A stretch of 64,000 nt of DNA from Anseranas semipalmata (GCA_013399115.1 VXAA01002199.1:429079-493078); one strand, 5' to 3'; positions 49,431-63,534 are shown, counted from the first letter of the stretch. A program made the numbers and translations. The notes: a model not told the origin generated them from the letters alone.

Positions 49431-52400
49431 GAGTAAGAAAGGTCATTTAAATTCTATTAGTTCATTTTGATTTTTTTCTTTTTGCTATGTGGTGATGGCT
49501 TGCAAATGTCTGAACACTGGTTATTCCTTGAACTTAGGCTGTCTAACACTAATCAGTTTGGTTTTATTTAGAAGTGACTCTTTCGAGGGAAACAGGTTGC
49601 ATATCATCGATCACAGATGAAGTGATTAAATACTGGCTTATTGTAACTATCTAAGATTAGAGTAAAATATGCTTTGCCTAGAATTCACTTTCTTCTTATA
49701 TGTGTTTCAGTACTGCAATATCCATGTTCTTAACATTCTTCTAAATCCTCTGCACGTTGAATTTCACGAACAGTCTACTGCATGTGTGCATCAAAAGGTT
49801 CACCACAGTACCCTAACCTGATAGTTATGACAAGTCAGCCCCTGAAGTTGTATATTCCCTGCAGTTCTAGGATATGTTGTAAGCATAGATCATGATGCTC
49901 TACAGAAATGGCTTTACATTTCTCAAAGTGCATGAAAATGCACCATGATTACATAAGAGGTAACACATTGGTCCAGTTTATTATTATTTATTTTGATTAA
50001 TTCATCTTTTTCAACTGAAGAAGATTGTGGTGATAAGTATTTCTGAATGTACAGTAAATCCTGCAAGGAGCTTTATTTAAAGAGTGGCTGTTTCCTCAGT
50101 TTTATTGATAGATAAATGAATTACATAATATATTAATATATGAAGCCCATAATCATCCTCATTCAACATCAAACACCTGTCACACAATGCATATAAATTA
50201 CTACATTGAATTTCTAAACTTAACTTATGATAGAACTTCAGCATTCAAATACTTCTGCAGTTAAACAATGAGATATGTAATGTTCCCATGTCACCTTGCT
50301 GAAGCCTGATGATGAAACAAGTTGCCACATTGACTGGCAGACTAATAATTTATCTGTGACGTCTATTTGAATTCCTTGATTTCAATGGAAAGCTCTTTAT
50401 TAATACATTCATAAGATCTGTTTTCTCTATTCATTGGCCTACCCCTGTGAAGCTTGTAGAAACGCAGTGTCTTTACAGTGTCTTTACCTTCTGTCAGTTT
50501 TGGTTGAAATCAGCTTAGAGAAGTTATTAGGACAGTGTGATGAAGTAAGTCTTGTTTCTTCAGAAAATTAGGCTAAAAAATTACTTCTGGGGGCCCATTG
50601 TAAGCTAGTGAATAAGTAGTGTTGTATAAAAAGTGTGTTTGGTTCTACTTTAGCTAATATCAGTGTTGGTATATTGTAGTATTCAAAATACTAGGTTAAG
50701 ACACATGGAATCAGATTATTGAAGTGTTTTTCCACTCTGGAAGGGATCTTTTTGCTGGAGTGCATTGAAAGTTCATGTTACCTCTTGTCTTTGTTGTCCA
50801 GACGCCAGTTTGCCATTAATTAAAATTATCTGAGTGGCAACATTTTCTATTGTTTTGCTCTGTGAACTGAGATGCTGAAATCATGACAGTTTGACTTCCA
50901 AAATTTCAAGGAAAAGATAATAGGTTGGCTAACGTTCTTCCTTACAGCTTCTATTAGATTTCAGGAGTTTGAGGGTTTCATTGAATAAACAGCAACAAGG
51001 CAGATTGCATACAAGGTTGAACATGCATTCTTTCATTAAGAGAAGAAAGGCTGAGAAGACTAAGAACCTCTGAGGAGCTGGCATGTCCTGACATTTGCAC
51101 TAAATGCATCAGTTTTCACGGAAAACTACTGGCACCTTAGCCTATATGTTATATGGGAAGATGTAGAAATAAGATTGGTAAACAACTCTTTCTGGACATA
51201 TTTCAATAAACAATATTAGTAAAATATGAATTCTGTTGCCCAGACTTAGTACAGAAAATTGTGAGTTTTTCACAGATCTGTAATTTAAAGTGTCTGAATA
51301 TGACACAAAACAATTTAAAATTTTTCTTCAAGGAAATATCCATAAAACCATACAGCTTTGAACCTGAGAGAATGGTTTTCTTAGGACTGCCTACAAGACT
51401 GATTCATAATGATTTCAGCCTGTTAGAAAATTTCATAATAATGGCCTTTCCTCCTGGTATTTTTAGTAAAAGTTGGAGATGATGCAAGACTGTTTAAGTT
51501 TATTGAACTTATTTAAAACTGAAAAAAAAAAAATATTAGGACATTATCTAAACCAGTTAGCCATTCTTCTCATCTTTAGACAAAATTGAGCCTAATAATT
51601 ACAGTTACAGCTGATCTAGGGTGGCATAATCCTAACGTTTTCCTTCATCTGAGACTCCAACTCTGAAACTGTAGAGTTCAAGGCAATTTCTATTACCACC
51701 CCAACTGTATTCATGGCCCAGAGGTTTTAGTGCTTTATTTGCAGACATTTAAAACAGTTTGAATCTGAATGTTGTTTTATTAATGAATTGTCATTGTTTT
51801 AAATGAGTCATACATTGAAACTATCCACCAGGAGTCCAAAGATTAATTAAAAAAGAATACGCCAAAGTCAGTGGCAGAAAAATACCATAATGATGAAAAA
51901 TTATTACAGCCTTAGAGCCTTTTCTGGCAAAAGATACATTCTTTGGATTTTCATGTCAATGCCTAAAGCAGCCAGAGTTGCCACATTTAGCTATTGGCAA
52001 TTTAATCTCAAATTGCAGGAGGCTTGACAGACAGAATTTTTAAAACTTCAGGATTTGGAGACTTTGTATTGCATGTACATTTAAATTAAACCTATTGAAT
52101 CTTTTACCAAAATTTTAATTGTAAAAAATTCATGAAAAGCAAGATCGTTTATCCACCTTAGAAGTTAGGATGGTAAAACTATCATTTCAAAATGAAAATC
52201 CTTTAATGAATATTTATCACAACCTGATCCCCCCCTCCCCCCAACCTCAAAATTGCTTTAGCATTCCTTGGCACCAAATATTTCTCTTATTTTAAGAGAT
52301 GATCATATTTTCATGTCAAAACAACTTCAGGAAGAAAGAACAGTACGTCCTATGAAGTTGCAAACCCAGTTCCAGACAATTCAAATTGTGATGATCTTAT

Positions 52401-54570
52401 ATTGTACTTCTTAAAATAGGTGCTTAGTGCATGTAATTTCCTGTTAGACTATGGAGAGGGACTTTTGAAATCATTTTCTACAAACTTCCCACCTCAGTTG
52501 TCAGAACTGTCATTGTATGCATCTGTCATATCTGACTGAAGGCTTCCTACCAATGCCTGGATCCTAATTCTGGAACTGTAGAAATAAGCCATCAAATATA
52601 TCAGCTAAGATAGATATGTCTTGTTTCAGAAGGATCAAGTTTTGTTTGCATTTAATGTCCTGTCTTACCTTCATGAAGTAGAAGTGATAGTGTCTCTGTC
52701 AACAGTGGCAAAAGCCATTACAGACTGTTAGAAATAGAAGACGAAAGGTGCAGTTCAAAACCCAACATTTCCTTGGAATAGTTTTAATTATTACTATATT
52801 TTATTTTGTAGTATGTTGTTGAATGCTGTTCAATAGGCATCTGAGTGTATTCAATTCAGATTGTTTTACAAGGTTATTACAAAATGTAGAGAGTATCAGT
52901 TTTGTGACAGATTATAAGTATTGGGGTTGGTCATCCAGAAAATGACTTAACTTCTCATCATACCTCATAGGCACCATCATTCCCACTTCTCCTTCTGAGG
53001 CTTTTGAAAATAGTTCTGCTCTGAAAAAAATGCCTGTTCTGAGGAGGACACAAAGTTACATTATTTTGTCCTTTGAAATTAACTCAGTCAAGAAAGGGAC
53101 AGATACTTAGTTCATGAAATACCCTAGTTGTAGCTTCATGTTTTCAAGAAAAAAAATGTCAAGGTCTGACTTGGAACTTTCACCCTTCCTCCACCTCCCC
53201 TCATCTTTGTCCTTACAGTGAGTTAACTCCTCTGAGGTGGCCTGTCAGACCCAGAATTAGGCATGATAATGGTTAACCATTGCTTTAGGGTGGAAGTGTC
53301 CAGCTTGTTGGTGCCTCAATGGCAACTGCTGTGTCTTTGTAACAAACCAAACGCACATGACAAGTATCCTCAGCCACCAAAGTACACAGCAAGATTAGAC
53401 AAAGAATATCCTTTTTATAATCTGTATCACTTCTCTGAGCTTAATGCCTTCCTGTCTTCTGTATTCTGTCTTTAGGTAGGAAACTGACAGATGCTGTGAG
53501 GATTTGTGGTTTATTTTTTTAGCAGGTAATTTAAGGATTTTGTGGCTCAAGTGACTGGTCATATGATAAAGATTTCATTCTTTAGGTGACAATTCAAATC
53601 CAGAAGAATTTACTAGTTAAGCTAATGTTTTTAAATGAAAAATATTTGAAGCAAACTGAATACTTAATACATTTAATTTTTGCTTTTTGTTCTTGTTCTA
53701 ATTCTGTGAATTTGCAATTTCATTTTTAACCTTTTCTTCATAGGCAACAAGAAAGAGTAAAAGCATATGTGACAAAATGCACTTTTCTGCCAACTCTTTT
53801 CTAAGTTTCTCTCAAAAGCAACAAACTTTCTTTTTTGTTGTTTCAGAACTTGTTGTTTTTCCCTTGAAAAAGCCTTCACATAGTCTATGAAATGTTTAAA
53901 AGAAGATATGACTATTAGAGTATTTTTTTCATCTCTCTGTCTCTCTCTTTTTCTTTTTTTTAACACAGTTATGCAGTCAGCTGCCAGCTAGCTATTTCAT
54001 GCTCTAGGTAGTTCTCCTCTAGTGTGGAAGTTTCATACCCCTCTCTAAAGGAAAGCGCTCTTTTTGATAGTTGTCATACTGCACATAGAAGGTGACAAAA
54101 TGCAGTTAACACTGGTGACTGAACTACCACCCTGTCAATGGTCTCTTCAGATCAGGATTAAGACACATTACCTGTTGTAAAGTGTGGTGGAAATTCACAA
54201 TTCCATTGTCCTGTTTTGTGCCTGGTTCCACTGTATATGAGAAACACTGGGATTCTGTGCTGCCAAGTTATGAAGCTTCTGCTCTCATCCTCTTCCATAG
54301 TTTCATTGTCCTTGTTTCAAAAGGAGCTGCCTTCCTTGCCTAAGGAGTTTTCTCAAACTCAGGTGCATTTAATTAATTGAATTATTTAGTAATTTAATTA
54401 ACGCTTTAATTCATTACACTATCAATCTTACTGCAAATTCCAGAGAGAAGAAAATAGAGAGAGAAAGAAAAGTTCATATGAGAAAATTCTTGTCCCCTTT
54501 TCTTTCTGAGAAGTTTATATAGTAGATGGGAAGACAAGGTTCTTTGCAATGAGCAATGGCAGACTCCTTT
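49431..54570. other. Unique non-coding DNA, no gene seen
   Basis: About 5 kb of AT-rich DNA. It includes an 11-bp tandem duplication (CAGTGTCTTTA twice, 50465-50486), A12 near 51520 and a C7-T-C6 run at 52229-52242. Frames reach 97 codons (53673-53966, minus, a K/R-rich translation of A/T-rich sequence). No exon is supported. Confidence 0.65.
50465..50486. repeat. Tandem 11-bp duplication (CAGTGTCTTTA)
   Basis: Two perfect adjacent copies, 50465-50475 and 50476-50486. Probably a small slippage duplication. Confidence 0.85.
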
Positions 54571-54605
54571 NNNNNNNNNNNNNNNNNNNNNNNNNNNNNN
54601 NNNNN
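54571..54605. other. Assembly gap (35 N) inside a T-rich tract
   Basis: The left flank ends CTCCTTT and the right flank begins with seven T. The gap most likely hides a poly-T or T-rich simple repeat that could not be sequenced through. Confidence 0.85.
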
Positions 54606-55672
54606 TTTTTTTGTTTCTTGTAAAATTATGTTCTTGTGTGTATTGCTATATTTTCATAGTGAAATGATGCAGTTGATCTTTTGAGATTGCTTAGTACTTT
54701 ATTTATTTATTTATTTTATTTTGAGGTGTAGCGGTGGTGGTGGCAAGGACCATGGTAAACTAGGATCCAATATAATCTGGAAACAAAATGGATTATACTA
54801 TCAAATACCTTGTTGCAAAATTGAAATAATTCCACAGGTGAAGACAGATAGCTAATTAGAAATTCAGGTGGCATCTTTTTCTCTTTCCCTTTCCTCATTC
54901 CTCAAGGGAATCATCGTTACTCAATCATTTAAAAGGTTGAGATACTTTTCTTTCTTCTCTTCTTGTGTTTACAAATAGCTTTAAAATAGCTTTAAAATAG
55001 CTTTCTGTTTTCTTCAGTCAATTCCCTCTGGAAAACTATCTGCCAGGTAATTTATTTGGATAGGCTTTTAAGTCCATTATGAAACAGTTGATTGCAAATA
55101 TTCTACAGTAAGATGAGAAGATATGATCTATTTTTATTAGCTACATTAGCTAATTGCACACTTCTGCTTCCCGATGAGAATGGATCTTTGAAATTGGTTT
55201 CCAGGTAAAATTTCTGATTACAAAATTAAAGCCAACATCCTGACAGTATTCAGAAAGCAATTCCTGAAATCTTCTGTGCCTATTCTATTATCAATCTTGT
55301 TAGCATGTTATGCGTGTTAAGCATGTTGTAGAACAAAAGCTGATTTAAAAAAATAGTTCTTTTCTAGTGCATACCTAGCAGATGTTAAAGAAGACATTTT
55401 GTGGGTACATTTAGGGTGGGAGCAGTAAAGCAATAGAACAAGCATAGGAATATGCCATTGGATGTTGTGATGTTGTGGTTGTTCATTAGGATGTAGTTCT
55501 GGCAACAGTCTGCTTCTGTATGTTCTATAATCATCCTTGGAAGTCTTATGACTAAGAGAAATGCAGTTATTCTGGGATTTTCCAAGGTGCATGTAGTGAA
55601 AGGAAGTGGTATGCAAATAAAGAGCTATACATTGAAGAGGAAGCAGAGGATGGATTAGCCATAAACCAAGCC

Positions 55673-55677
<5 letters not shown>
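54606..55677. other. Unique non-coding DNA, no gene seen
   Basis: AT-rich DNA with (TTTA)n at about 54698-54722 and the 11-bp triplication at 54973-55004. Overlapping minus frames at 55317-55616 (99 codons) and 55385-55585 are not recognised. Confidence 0.6.
54973..55004. repeat. Three tandem copies of AAAATAGCTTT
   Basis: A 10-bp partial copy followed by two perfect 11-bp copies. A short minisatellite-like array with no known function. Confidence 0.85.
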
Positions 55678-55704
<27 letters not shown>

Positions 55705-55715
55705 GGGGTGGGGGG
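55678..55715. repeat. T27 followed by a G-rich run
   Basis: Twenty-seven T followed by GGGGTGGGGGG. On the minus strand this is a C-rich block followed by A27, which could be a poly-A tail of something retroposed on that strand. The minus-strand sequence upstream of the A run is not recognisable as a gene. Confidence 0.85.
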
Positions 55716-58700
55716 ATGATTTTGTCTCTGCAGATGCTAATAAAAAGCAGTCATGGCACTCAAGAGAATAATGTAAGTTCAGCTCTTGCGGCCTTCCCAA
55801 AGGGAGCAAGAAGAGCAGGGTTCTCTTAGCATATCACGTAATCTCAACCTGCCCAAGGCTTTGCCAACACATCAGGGCAATGTGACTGCAGCGTGAAGAG
55901 GAGTGGATGATCTAGCTTTGCCTGAGTAAGCTTAGATAAAAGGAACAATGAAGACATGACGGCACAGGCTATAGTCACCAAAGTAAATACTGAGTCAAAT
56001 GTGTATAATGAGTGCTGAGGCTCATGCCTTTTTGTCATCAGTGCTACTGTTATCCTACCCAGGTAGAAAAGAGCTAGTTCAAAATTAACATAACCGTGCA
56101 TAACTGTTGACATAGCCACATCCAAGTAGAGCAAATTTAGTAGAACATAATGAAATACAATAGAAATATAATTGGTTATTTTCTTGTTATTCTTTACTCC
56201 ATAATAACAATAAAAATTAGGATTTGGATGGAGGACAGCATCATGAATTCTGAGTATCAGGATAAATTTAATGCCAAGGACTCTGTAGACTGAAGTTTAA
56301 GGAGACCTAAGCAGACATATTCTTAGACAACATTTCCTATGCCTATTCATATAGGACATTTCAAAATGCCTTCAGAATGCTAGACTTTACCATGCTACCA
56401 GAGTCAAATGTTTTCCCTTTGATTCCATTTGTTAGCTTTTAATTAACTTGTATATCTGTGGCTAAAGAAAAAAAAAAGTAGGCAAAAAATAACTGGCAGA
56501 AAAATAATATGTTCATTTTCTCAGGATTTACTTTTCTCACTTCATCTGTCAGAGAAAAGAAAGTACCTTTACATTCATGTACTAAGGATGCGTTAATGTT
56601 TTGATCTCACTTAAGTCTATTTGTGACACAAATTGTTTAAAAATGTGTAGGACTTCTTGAAGGATTGTACTACAAAAGTTAGTTTTTTTCATAAGATGCA
56701 GATAAAATCCAGTACAGCAGAACAGAGAAATCCAGCCTGTGATATTTTTGTCAACTGAAAAGCCCAAGCTTTACTACGTATATACAGATGACAAGAATCA
56801 GCAGCTTTTCTTTTTGATTTGTTGGTGAAACTGTCTGAAAAAATTCAAGTGACACAAAGCTAAGTAAATGCATCTTGAAATCTGTTGGGCCATGACATAC
56901 TGTGATATCTTTATCAAAGAATGTGCAGACTTCACACTCATCCTGTGAGTCATTTTAAGATAGCATTGTATAGTACCTCCTTTAAACCACTCAACAATTT
57001 CCAGTCTAGTAACATGGCATACTACTCAAAAATGAAACAGTAAAGTTAACATTCAGCACCTGAAATAATTTTTAGTTTGAAAGATAAAACAAAAGCTATA
57101 TCTAGGCTAGAAGATGACTTATCTAACACTGACAGATGCATTTTCTCATAAATTAAACATGATCAGATTTTGACACATTCGTATGTTTTGTACTGCAGTG
57201 ATGGACAGAAAGCTTCGAAGTTAATGGGTGTTATACTATTTCCACAAAGAACATATAGGCCCTGATGCTTAAAAGTCTCTAGTGTGAAGGTCTCTTTATC
57301 AATAAGGAGAGCTTTCCTCTGTATGAAAAAATAGTGCAAGACCTCAGGCCTTCTTTATGCTCTTAAGTGGAGCTGCAATGACACCCGGTACTTGTCCCTC
57401 TGATAGGTAAAAAATTCGTACTGCCATAACAGCTTGCCATAGATAACAGTCTGCAAAAATCTTCGGAATGAGGGCTTTGTTTCTCTGTGAAGAGCTTCAT
57501 TTTCCTAGCTGAAAGAGAGATTGTTGACATTCCATATTAAAATCTCTATTTGACAGAAGTCACACACTGCAATCAGTACTCTGAATTGAGGAATGTCAAA
57601 ATCTTGGCCAGTTAAGGAAATTTGAATTAGCTGCTTTGAATGTGCATTTGAAAGTGATATGTTCTTAGGTTTCCTGTGCCTCTCTTGACAATTACTCTCA
57701 GCTAGGCAGATTTCTTCTTTTTTTTTTTTATTCTGAAATTCTTTTTCAATTCATCCGTGGTTATAATGTGTTGAAATTGACTCCTTTTTTCAGTTGGGAA
57801 TGCAAAAGCAGAAGGAGAAGGAATGCATTGTATCTCTGCTGAAGAAATGAGTAAGAATTTCAGAACCTGGCCCACAGACTGGTCTGCAGCTTGTGGACTT
57901 ATGGGAAGAAAATGCTTAAGAGCCATGAGAGACTTTTCAAAATTATTTGAAGTCTTTTTAACCAGAGATACATATGTCCTAACATCTGTATCATAAAATA
58001 AGAAAGGTCAAATTTTCAGTCAGTTTTATTGGAATCTCTTGTATGGACTGCACCTATTCATAGGCAAATTCCAAGGCTTTTATTATTGGCAATTAGTCTA
58101 GTATACACTTTATAAGATATTTGTCCTAAATCTGCAGTTCTAAAACAATTATGTATCTGTTACAACTTTAATCAGGGTAAAATGAAGATATATTATTTAA
58201 TTTTCAATAACCAACCCACATTACATCATATCTAAAAACAAGAAAAAAAAACACTCTACTTCTGAAACTTCAACAATTCAAACTGAAAACATGTCTAAAA
58301 TCTGTTTTCTGGGAGGTACTTAAAGGTGCTGGAGGACTGTCTGGGGCAGATAGCCCTGCAAACGAAGCCCTTCACTTGCAGACGCAGAACCATCAGGTCT
58401 CAAAGGCAGCACTTGCCGCTAATGGAACTAAAAGTATGCAAGGATAATTCTCCATATGAGAGAAACCCAAGAAACAGGGAGAACTAGAGACTAAATGGTT
58501 ACCAGCTACAGATAATAAAAGACACTTCAGCCACCCTCTGCCAGAAAGAAAAAAAGAAACTTGCTGTTAGACACAAGATGGGCAAATCAGAAGGGGAGAC
58601 ATCATTCCAGCATAGCCTTTAGATATGTCTCACAAATTCCAGTCAGCTCTAATTGTTATTTAAAGGTAGATGTTTTCCAGCTATGAGTCTCTCTTCTATT

Positions 58701-60206
58701 TTGTTTGGATTGATCTTTAGCCAGTTTTCTCCAACTCATGCTCTCATTTTGGGCAGGTCTGAAGATCAAAGGCTTTTTCTTTATCAGCTAGAGAGAGATG
58801 ATTCTCACTATACTCTTGAAGTCTCAAAGTTATTTCTCAGTCTTCCCAATAGTTTTGGGAAATAAAATTAGTTAGTTAATCAATGGAATATACATTTAGT
58901 AGATTTGGTCATTGGTAAAGTCTCTGGAGTTGCACATAAAGCAGACAATTCTGTCCAGCAGCGACTAAGGTGGTGGAATACTCTCACTGAAGAGGGATCA
59001 CATAAGCTCAAGCAAATTCTCAGTGAATCAAATGAATCTTTTCTGGAAGGAGGAAGGCCAGAAGGAAATCTGACACCACAAATACATCTGGATTTTAGGT
59101 TCATAGCTGTACCTCCTCAACATCCTCATACAAAGAGAAAAAAAGAGGTGATAATTGGCAAGGCTGGCAATTTTATGGGATGGCTTCTGAAAGATGGGCT
59201 AATCAGCTACTCATTTGAGGTTATCTGTCCACTGATCTCCTGCTGACAGGCAGTAAAAATCATGGCTGCCAAGTACTTTTAAAGCAGAGATCACTCTCTG
59301 GATGCCAAGCCTGCAAGGCCTGTTATTTTGATGCAGCTTGCCTAGATATAGGAGGCCTGATTTGGAAATTGTTCTCTTTGATAGATGTTGTTTTCCCCTT
59401 TGGCTTCCTAGGAAAGTAAAGCAAGTAATAAACATAATAAAGTCACAGCACTTAGAGGTAAGCTTTCAAACCAGTCCAAGAAAAATATTATTTATATAAA
59501 ATAATTCCGAACTGAAACCAGAATCATCTCCTTCAACAGACACATAATTGTAATAGCATTTTATTCTGACTGAACATCATATGAATTTTATATCTTCACA
59601 CTTACTTCCCATACCTTTTGGGAAAGATAACAAGCCTGTTTTTAACAGTGAATATTTTAAACCCAAAGAAATCAGTAAGATATATTTAATGGTCAGTTCT
59701 GATTAACTGCATCTGTCACTTCTGGAATGTTTTGGAAACTGAGATACACCCCAGATGTGGCAATGTTTTGTAAAATCTTGGAGTGTCAGTGAGCATATCT
59801 ATCACAGCATTGTTTGAAGTCTGAAACTTCTAAATCCTATCTCTATTTCATGTGCAGTATTTAGGCACTTGATTGTTTGGTATTTTTCTGTGTGGAGTGA
59901 CAGAGTTAGAACTTAATGTAAACTTCAAAGATAGCAAAGATTGACTTATTATTATTATTATTGTTATTATTATTATTATTATTGTAATGCTGCTCATTTG
60001 TATATACCATGCCCTTGTTATTTTTAAAACTCTCCTGTGCAAGCCAATTGTTTTGCCTATTTTCCATACTTTGTCCTCTGCTAATGAATTACAACCCTAA
60101 GAGTCTCTCAGATAGTGATTTCTTATTCTTTGGAGGTAATTAAATACTTCAGTAAGTGTATAAGTATAAAAATAATGAACATCCCCTCAGATCCCTCTCT
60201 CAGAAT
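55716..60206. other. Unique non-coding DNA, no gene seen
   Basis: AT-rich DNA with T12-13 at about 57718-57729. The longest frames are 96 codons (55844-56134, minus) and 113 codons (58905-59246, plus). The latter has an ordinary amino-acid mix but no motif, signal peptide or membrane segment I can name. A weak splice-acceptor-like end and no clear donor make it an unlikely exon. Confidence 0.6.
59946..59983. repeat. (TTA)n microsatellite with one interruption
   Basis: Thirty-eight bases of ATT/TTA repeat, broken by a single A-to-G change at 59963. On the minus strand it gives an isoleucine run in a chance frame. Confidence 0.93.
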
Positions 60207-60245
60207 AAACTACATTTTGTAATGTAGTTTTTTTTTTTTTTTTTT
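60207..60245. repeat. 10-bp hairpin with TTGT loop, then T18
   Basis: AAACTACATT (60207-60216) and AATGTAGTTT (60221-60230) form a perfect stem with a 4-nt loop, and T18 (60228-60245) begins inside the right arm. It looks like a bacterial intrinsic terminator, but in this animal DNA there is no reason to assign that role. A T run of this length would stop RNA polymerase III. Confidence 0.75.
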
Positions 60246-63200
60246 GTAATTGCATTTCATAGCCATTATAAAGGGCAACATTAACTATCCAAAATTGTCT
60301 TAAACTTCTATCTGATGGATTTTGAGCCAAAAATATAAGTTGTCCAATCATTTTGGAGTTTTGCTTATCAGTATAGCCTGTTCTTTTTTATTTGTAACTG
60401 TGATAAATGCCTTTCTATTGTACAATTGCAATGCTTACTGTAAGCAGATGCTTACTGCTTTTCACAAGGAAATGAAAGCATTGAAAAGATGTGATTGCTT
60501 ATCCTCTAAGCTTAGTTAAGGAGGATAAGCTATTGCTTATCTAGCTAAAGTTGAATTTCTTTTTGTATGCCAAATTTTGTTGGACAAATTTCCTGCCTTA
60601 GAGTGAACAAATGTATGTGAAAGAATTTTCAAAGATGTTGCTTCTGAGCTCAGCCACCCGTGGTCAAAAGTATACAGCTTGTTACCGATGCAGTTTTTGC
60701 GGAGAATGCATTCTGGAAGGTTCAAGATGGCCTTCAGCTGATTAGGTCAGGCTGTGGCTGAGGAGTACTTAATTCCTCATTTATGCTACTTTCTTACATA
60801 GCAGCATTAATAAAAGATTTTATCTTTTTATTTATCTAAGATACTTTCCCATCTTGATCAGCATGATTACTGAGCCTTGATTATTCCTTCTTCTGTCACC
60901 TGATCAACATCATAACAATATGATCAAAGGGGCATGATTTCTCTTAATTCTGAAAGCCGGAAGAAGCTTGAAGATGGACTGGAGATGCTCTTAGGAGTTC
61001 TGATTCAGGAAAACACTTGAGCATTAGCTTTAAGACTGTGCGAATAGATTGACTTCAATAGAACTCAAGCGTATGAGTCATGGTCAGGCTCTGCTTTCTT
61101 GCCATACTGAGTATTGAGGAATGTAAAGCAGATGCTTAAAGCATATACCAAAGAGCTGTGCTGAGGTTGTGGTGTTCAGATTCTCATTCAGACATCGGTA
61201 AATGAGAATCAAGGCTGTGATTTTTGCTGTTCTGCTGTTCATGTTTTTAAATAATTTACATGAGCCTTTCAGAGATTCATATAGAAGGTTTACATGTTCC
61301 GTCAGGTAACATATGGCTACCTGATGACAAGCAGTTCCTCATCATATTTCCTGTAAGAAATGTGATATGCTCGTTGCATATATATCAAACCAATAAATAC
61401 GTGATGGATATAAAAAGAGACAATGTGATATTTAAAATCAATATATGATAGTAACTGGAAACTTCTAAATGATAACTTCTAAATGGTGATGAGAAAGCAT
61501 GAGTTTCTTGCACAACTTTCAGCACTTGGGAGGTTCTTTATAAATACTTCAGTAATTAAGGAAATAATTTCTTCTCATAACTGAACCCACAGATAGAGAA
61601 GATGTCAAAAAGTCTTCAGTGCAATTTGGGTGGCAAGAAGCATTCCTCTGTCCCTAGGTTATGCATGGTACACAGAGGAAATATGAAAATACCCGATGGA
61701 GGAATCTGGCTGTGAATGTGTCTGCTAAGCAGGTGAACAAAAGCCATATCAATGGCATTTTTCCCGAGAACATTCCTTTTGCACTGTACCTGCCCCTCTC
61801 ATTCAGCTTGATGGCTTGGACAGGGGAATGGACAGGGCTTTAGAACAAGGTGTTAGCAGTTGGACAGAGAGAATACCTCATCAAAGTGTGTCAGCTGTTC
61901 TAAACCATTAATGAGTGTCCGGTTGGAATTATTGAAAAAGTGTCTCAGAAGACTGAACTGATGAGTTCGCCCTCTAACGTGGGAGATTCAACAACCAAGC
62001 CATTGCTCCCTGTTGCCAGTCTTGACCCTTCTCTGCAAAAAACAAAAACAAAAAAACCAACACACTACTTTCTGGTCCTTATTCATGTGGAAGTGTGATG
62101 GCAGGAACTGACAGAACTGGTACTGACAGACATGCAAAATGCAAATTGCTTGTCAAAACAACATTTGACACATTGCTGTGTTGTACTAACTAAACCTTTT
62201 GTGGTGAGAACTAGGAACGAGCTGGAGCACCATACATTTCTTTGTTTGTAAGTGATCTGACAGGGTTAGGGAATATTTCAATAATACTGGAATGGAAGCA
62301 GGCAGCAGTTTGATTCTGTAAACCCTGTAAGTCACAAAGATTTGTGAGCAATCGGTACCAGCCAGAAAGTAGTCACGTTAAGAAATGACACTGAAGAACT
62401 TGATATGGAAATACAGATGCTATAACTAAAACCCAAAGCTAGAATGACTTTAAAATGGCTGGACTCTCAGAGTGCTCCTTAAATTACATCTGTAGGTAAA
62501 CCAGAAATTACAGTTAGGTAAAGGCTCAATATTTTAACTTATAATAATGACATTTCAAGCATTTAGGGCTTGTATTTTTTTTTTTCCTCCAGGTTATGGA
62601 ATTCTGTTGAATATAAATTGCTGAAAAATTATCTACTCCTCCCTCACACCCTGTTTTTGGTCACATCAATTCTAATAGATAGTGGCTGCATTCTGGGGAT
62701 ACAAAGCATTCAGGAGAAAGTTCTCTGGCATATTATGGGCTGTTTTCTGTGATCACCAGTTCCATTTTCATCGGTGTTAAGAAAGATAAATAGGAATTTT
62801 GGAAGGGAAATTAAAGGAAATGGAAACGTCATTCTATTTCTGTGCAGATTCTTGGTTCACCTAGATCTTAAATACTACATGCAGGCAGGCTTAAGACCCA
62901 GAATGATATAATAGAATGTAAAAAAATACAGAGAGAGATTATCAAGTAATGGAACAGCTTTTGAGGAAGGAAACACTGAATGGGCAAGGCCTGTCAGTAT
63001 TAAAAGACAACAGGCAGAGGTATGCTACAAGTCAATGACTGAAGGAGGGGAAATAAGGAATGACCGTTCACTGTTCACTGAGCCTGACGCTAAGGGACAC
63101 CCAATGAAGTGTGTGGACAGCTTGTTTAAAACAAACAAAGTACTGTGTCACACAATATGTAATTAGATTGTGGAATACATCTCCTCAGGGTACTACGCAG

Positions 63201-63379
63201 AGAGAAACAAGAAGTGGCTTCATGGAGAAAAGGGATATAGATGGTAGTTGAACAATATGGTTTGAAAGAAACCTTTGTCTCTGGAAAAGCCTATATCCGT
63301 GATTTCTGTAAACTGCAAAGGTACCCAGGAGGATAGATCACTCTAAACTTGTCCTGTTTACTGTTAGGTAATGTGATTT
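60246..63379. other. Unique non-coding DNA, no gene seen
   Basis: AT-rich DNA. It holds a 10-bp inverted repeat GCTTATCCTC/GAGGATAAGC at 60497-60530 and a 12-bp direct repeat AACTTCTAAATG at 61460 and 61474. T runs followed by CCTCCAG near 62576-62592 look like a splice acceptor on the plus strand. The frame after that acceptor (to 62752) is not recognised, so no exon is called. Confidence 0.6.
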
Positions 63380-63506
63380 CAGGCTCACCTCCACGAACAC
63401 GGAGGAGCAGGGGGGCACAGGGGCAGGCGGGGGAACCCCACAACCCGCTGGCAGAGAGGAGCCCCCGCCTGACCCCTTTCTGGGCTGCCGTGGGGGAGCC
63501 TCAGCC

Positions 63507-63534
63507 CCATGGGCCAGGGTCCATGGGCCAGGGG
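63507..63534. repeat. 14-bp tandem duplication containing CCATGG
   Basis: CCATGGGCCAGGGT is followed directly by CCATGGGCCAGGGG, differing at one base. It lies within the GC-rich terminal block. Confidence 0.85.

Noticed and set aside
58905..59246. A 113-codon plus-strand frame with an ordinary amino-acid composition
   Set aside because: No recognisable motif, no convincing donor and acceptor pair, and a length not rare by chance across 64 kb and six frames.
60497..60530. 10-bp inverted repeat GCTTATCCTC/GAGGATAAGC
   Set aside because: About two perfect 10-bp inverted repeats with short spacers are expected by chance in a window of this size and composition, and no element ends were seen.
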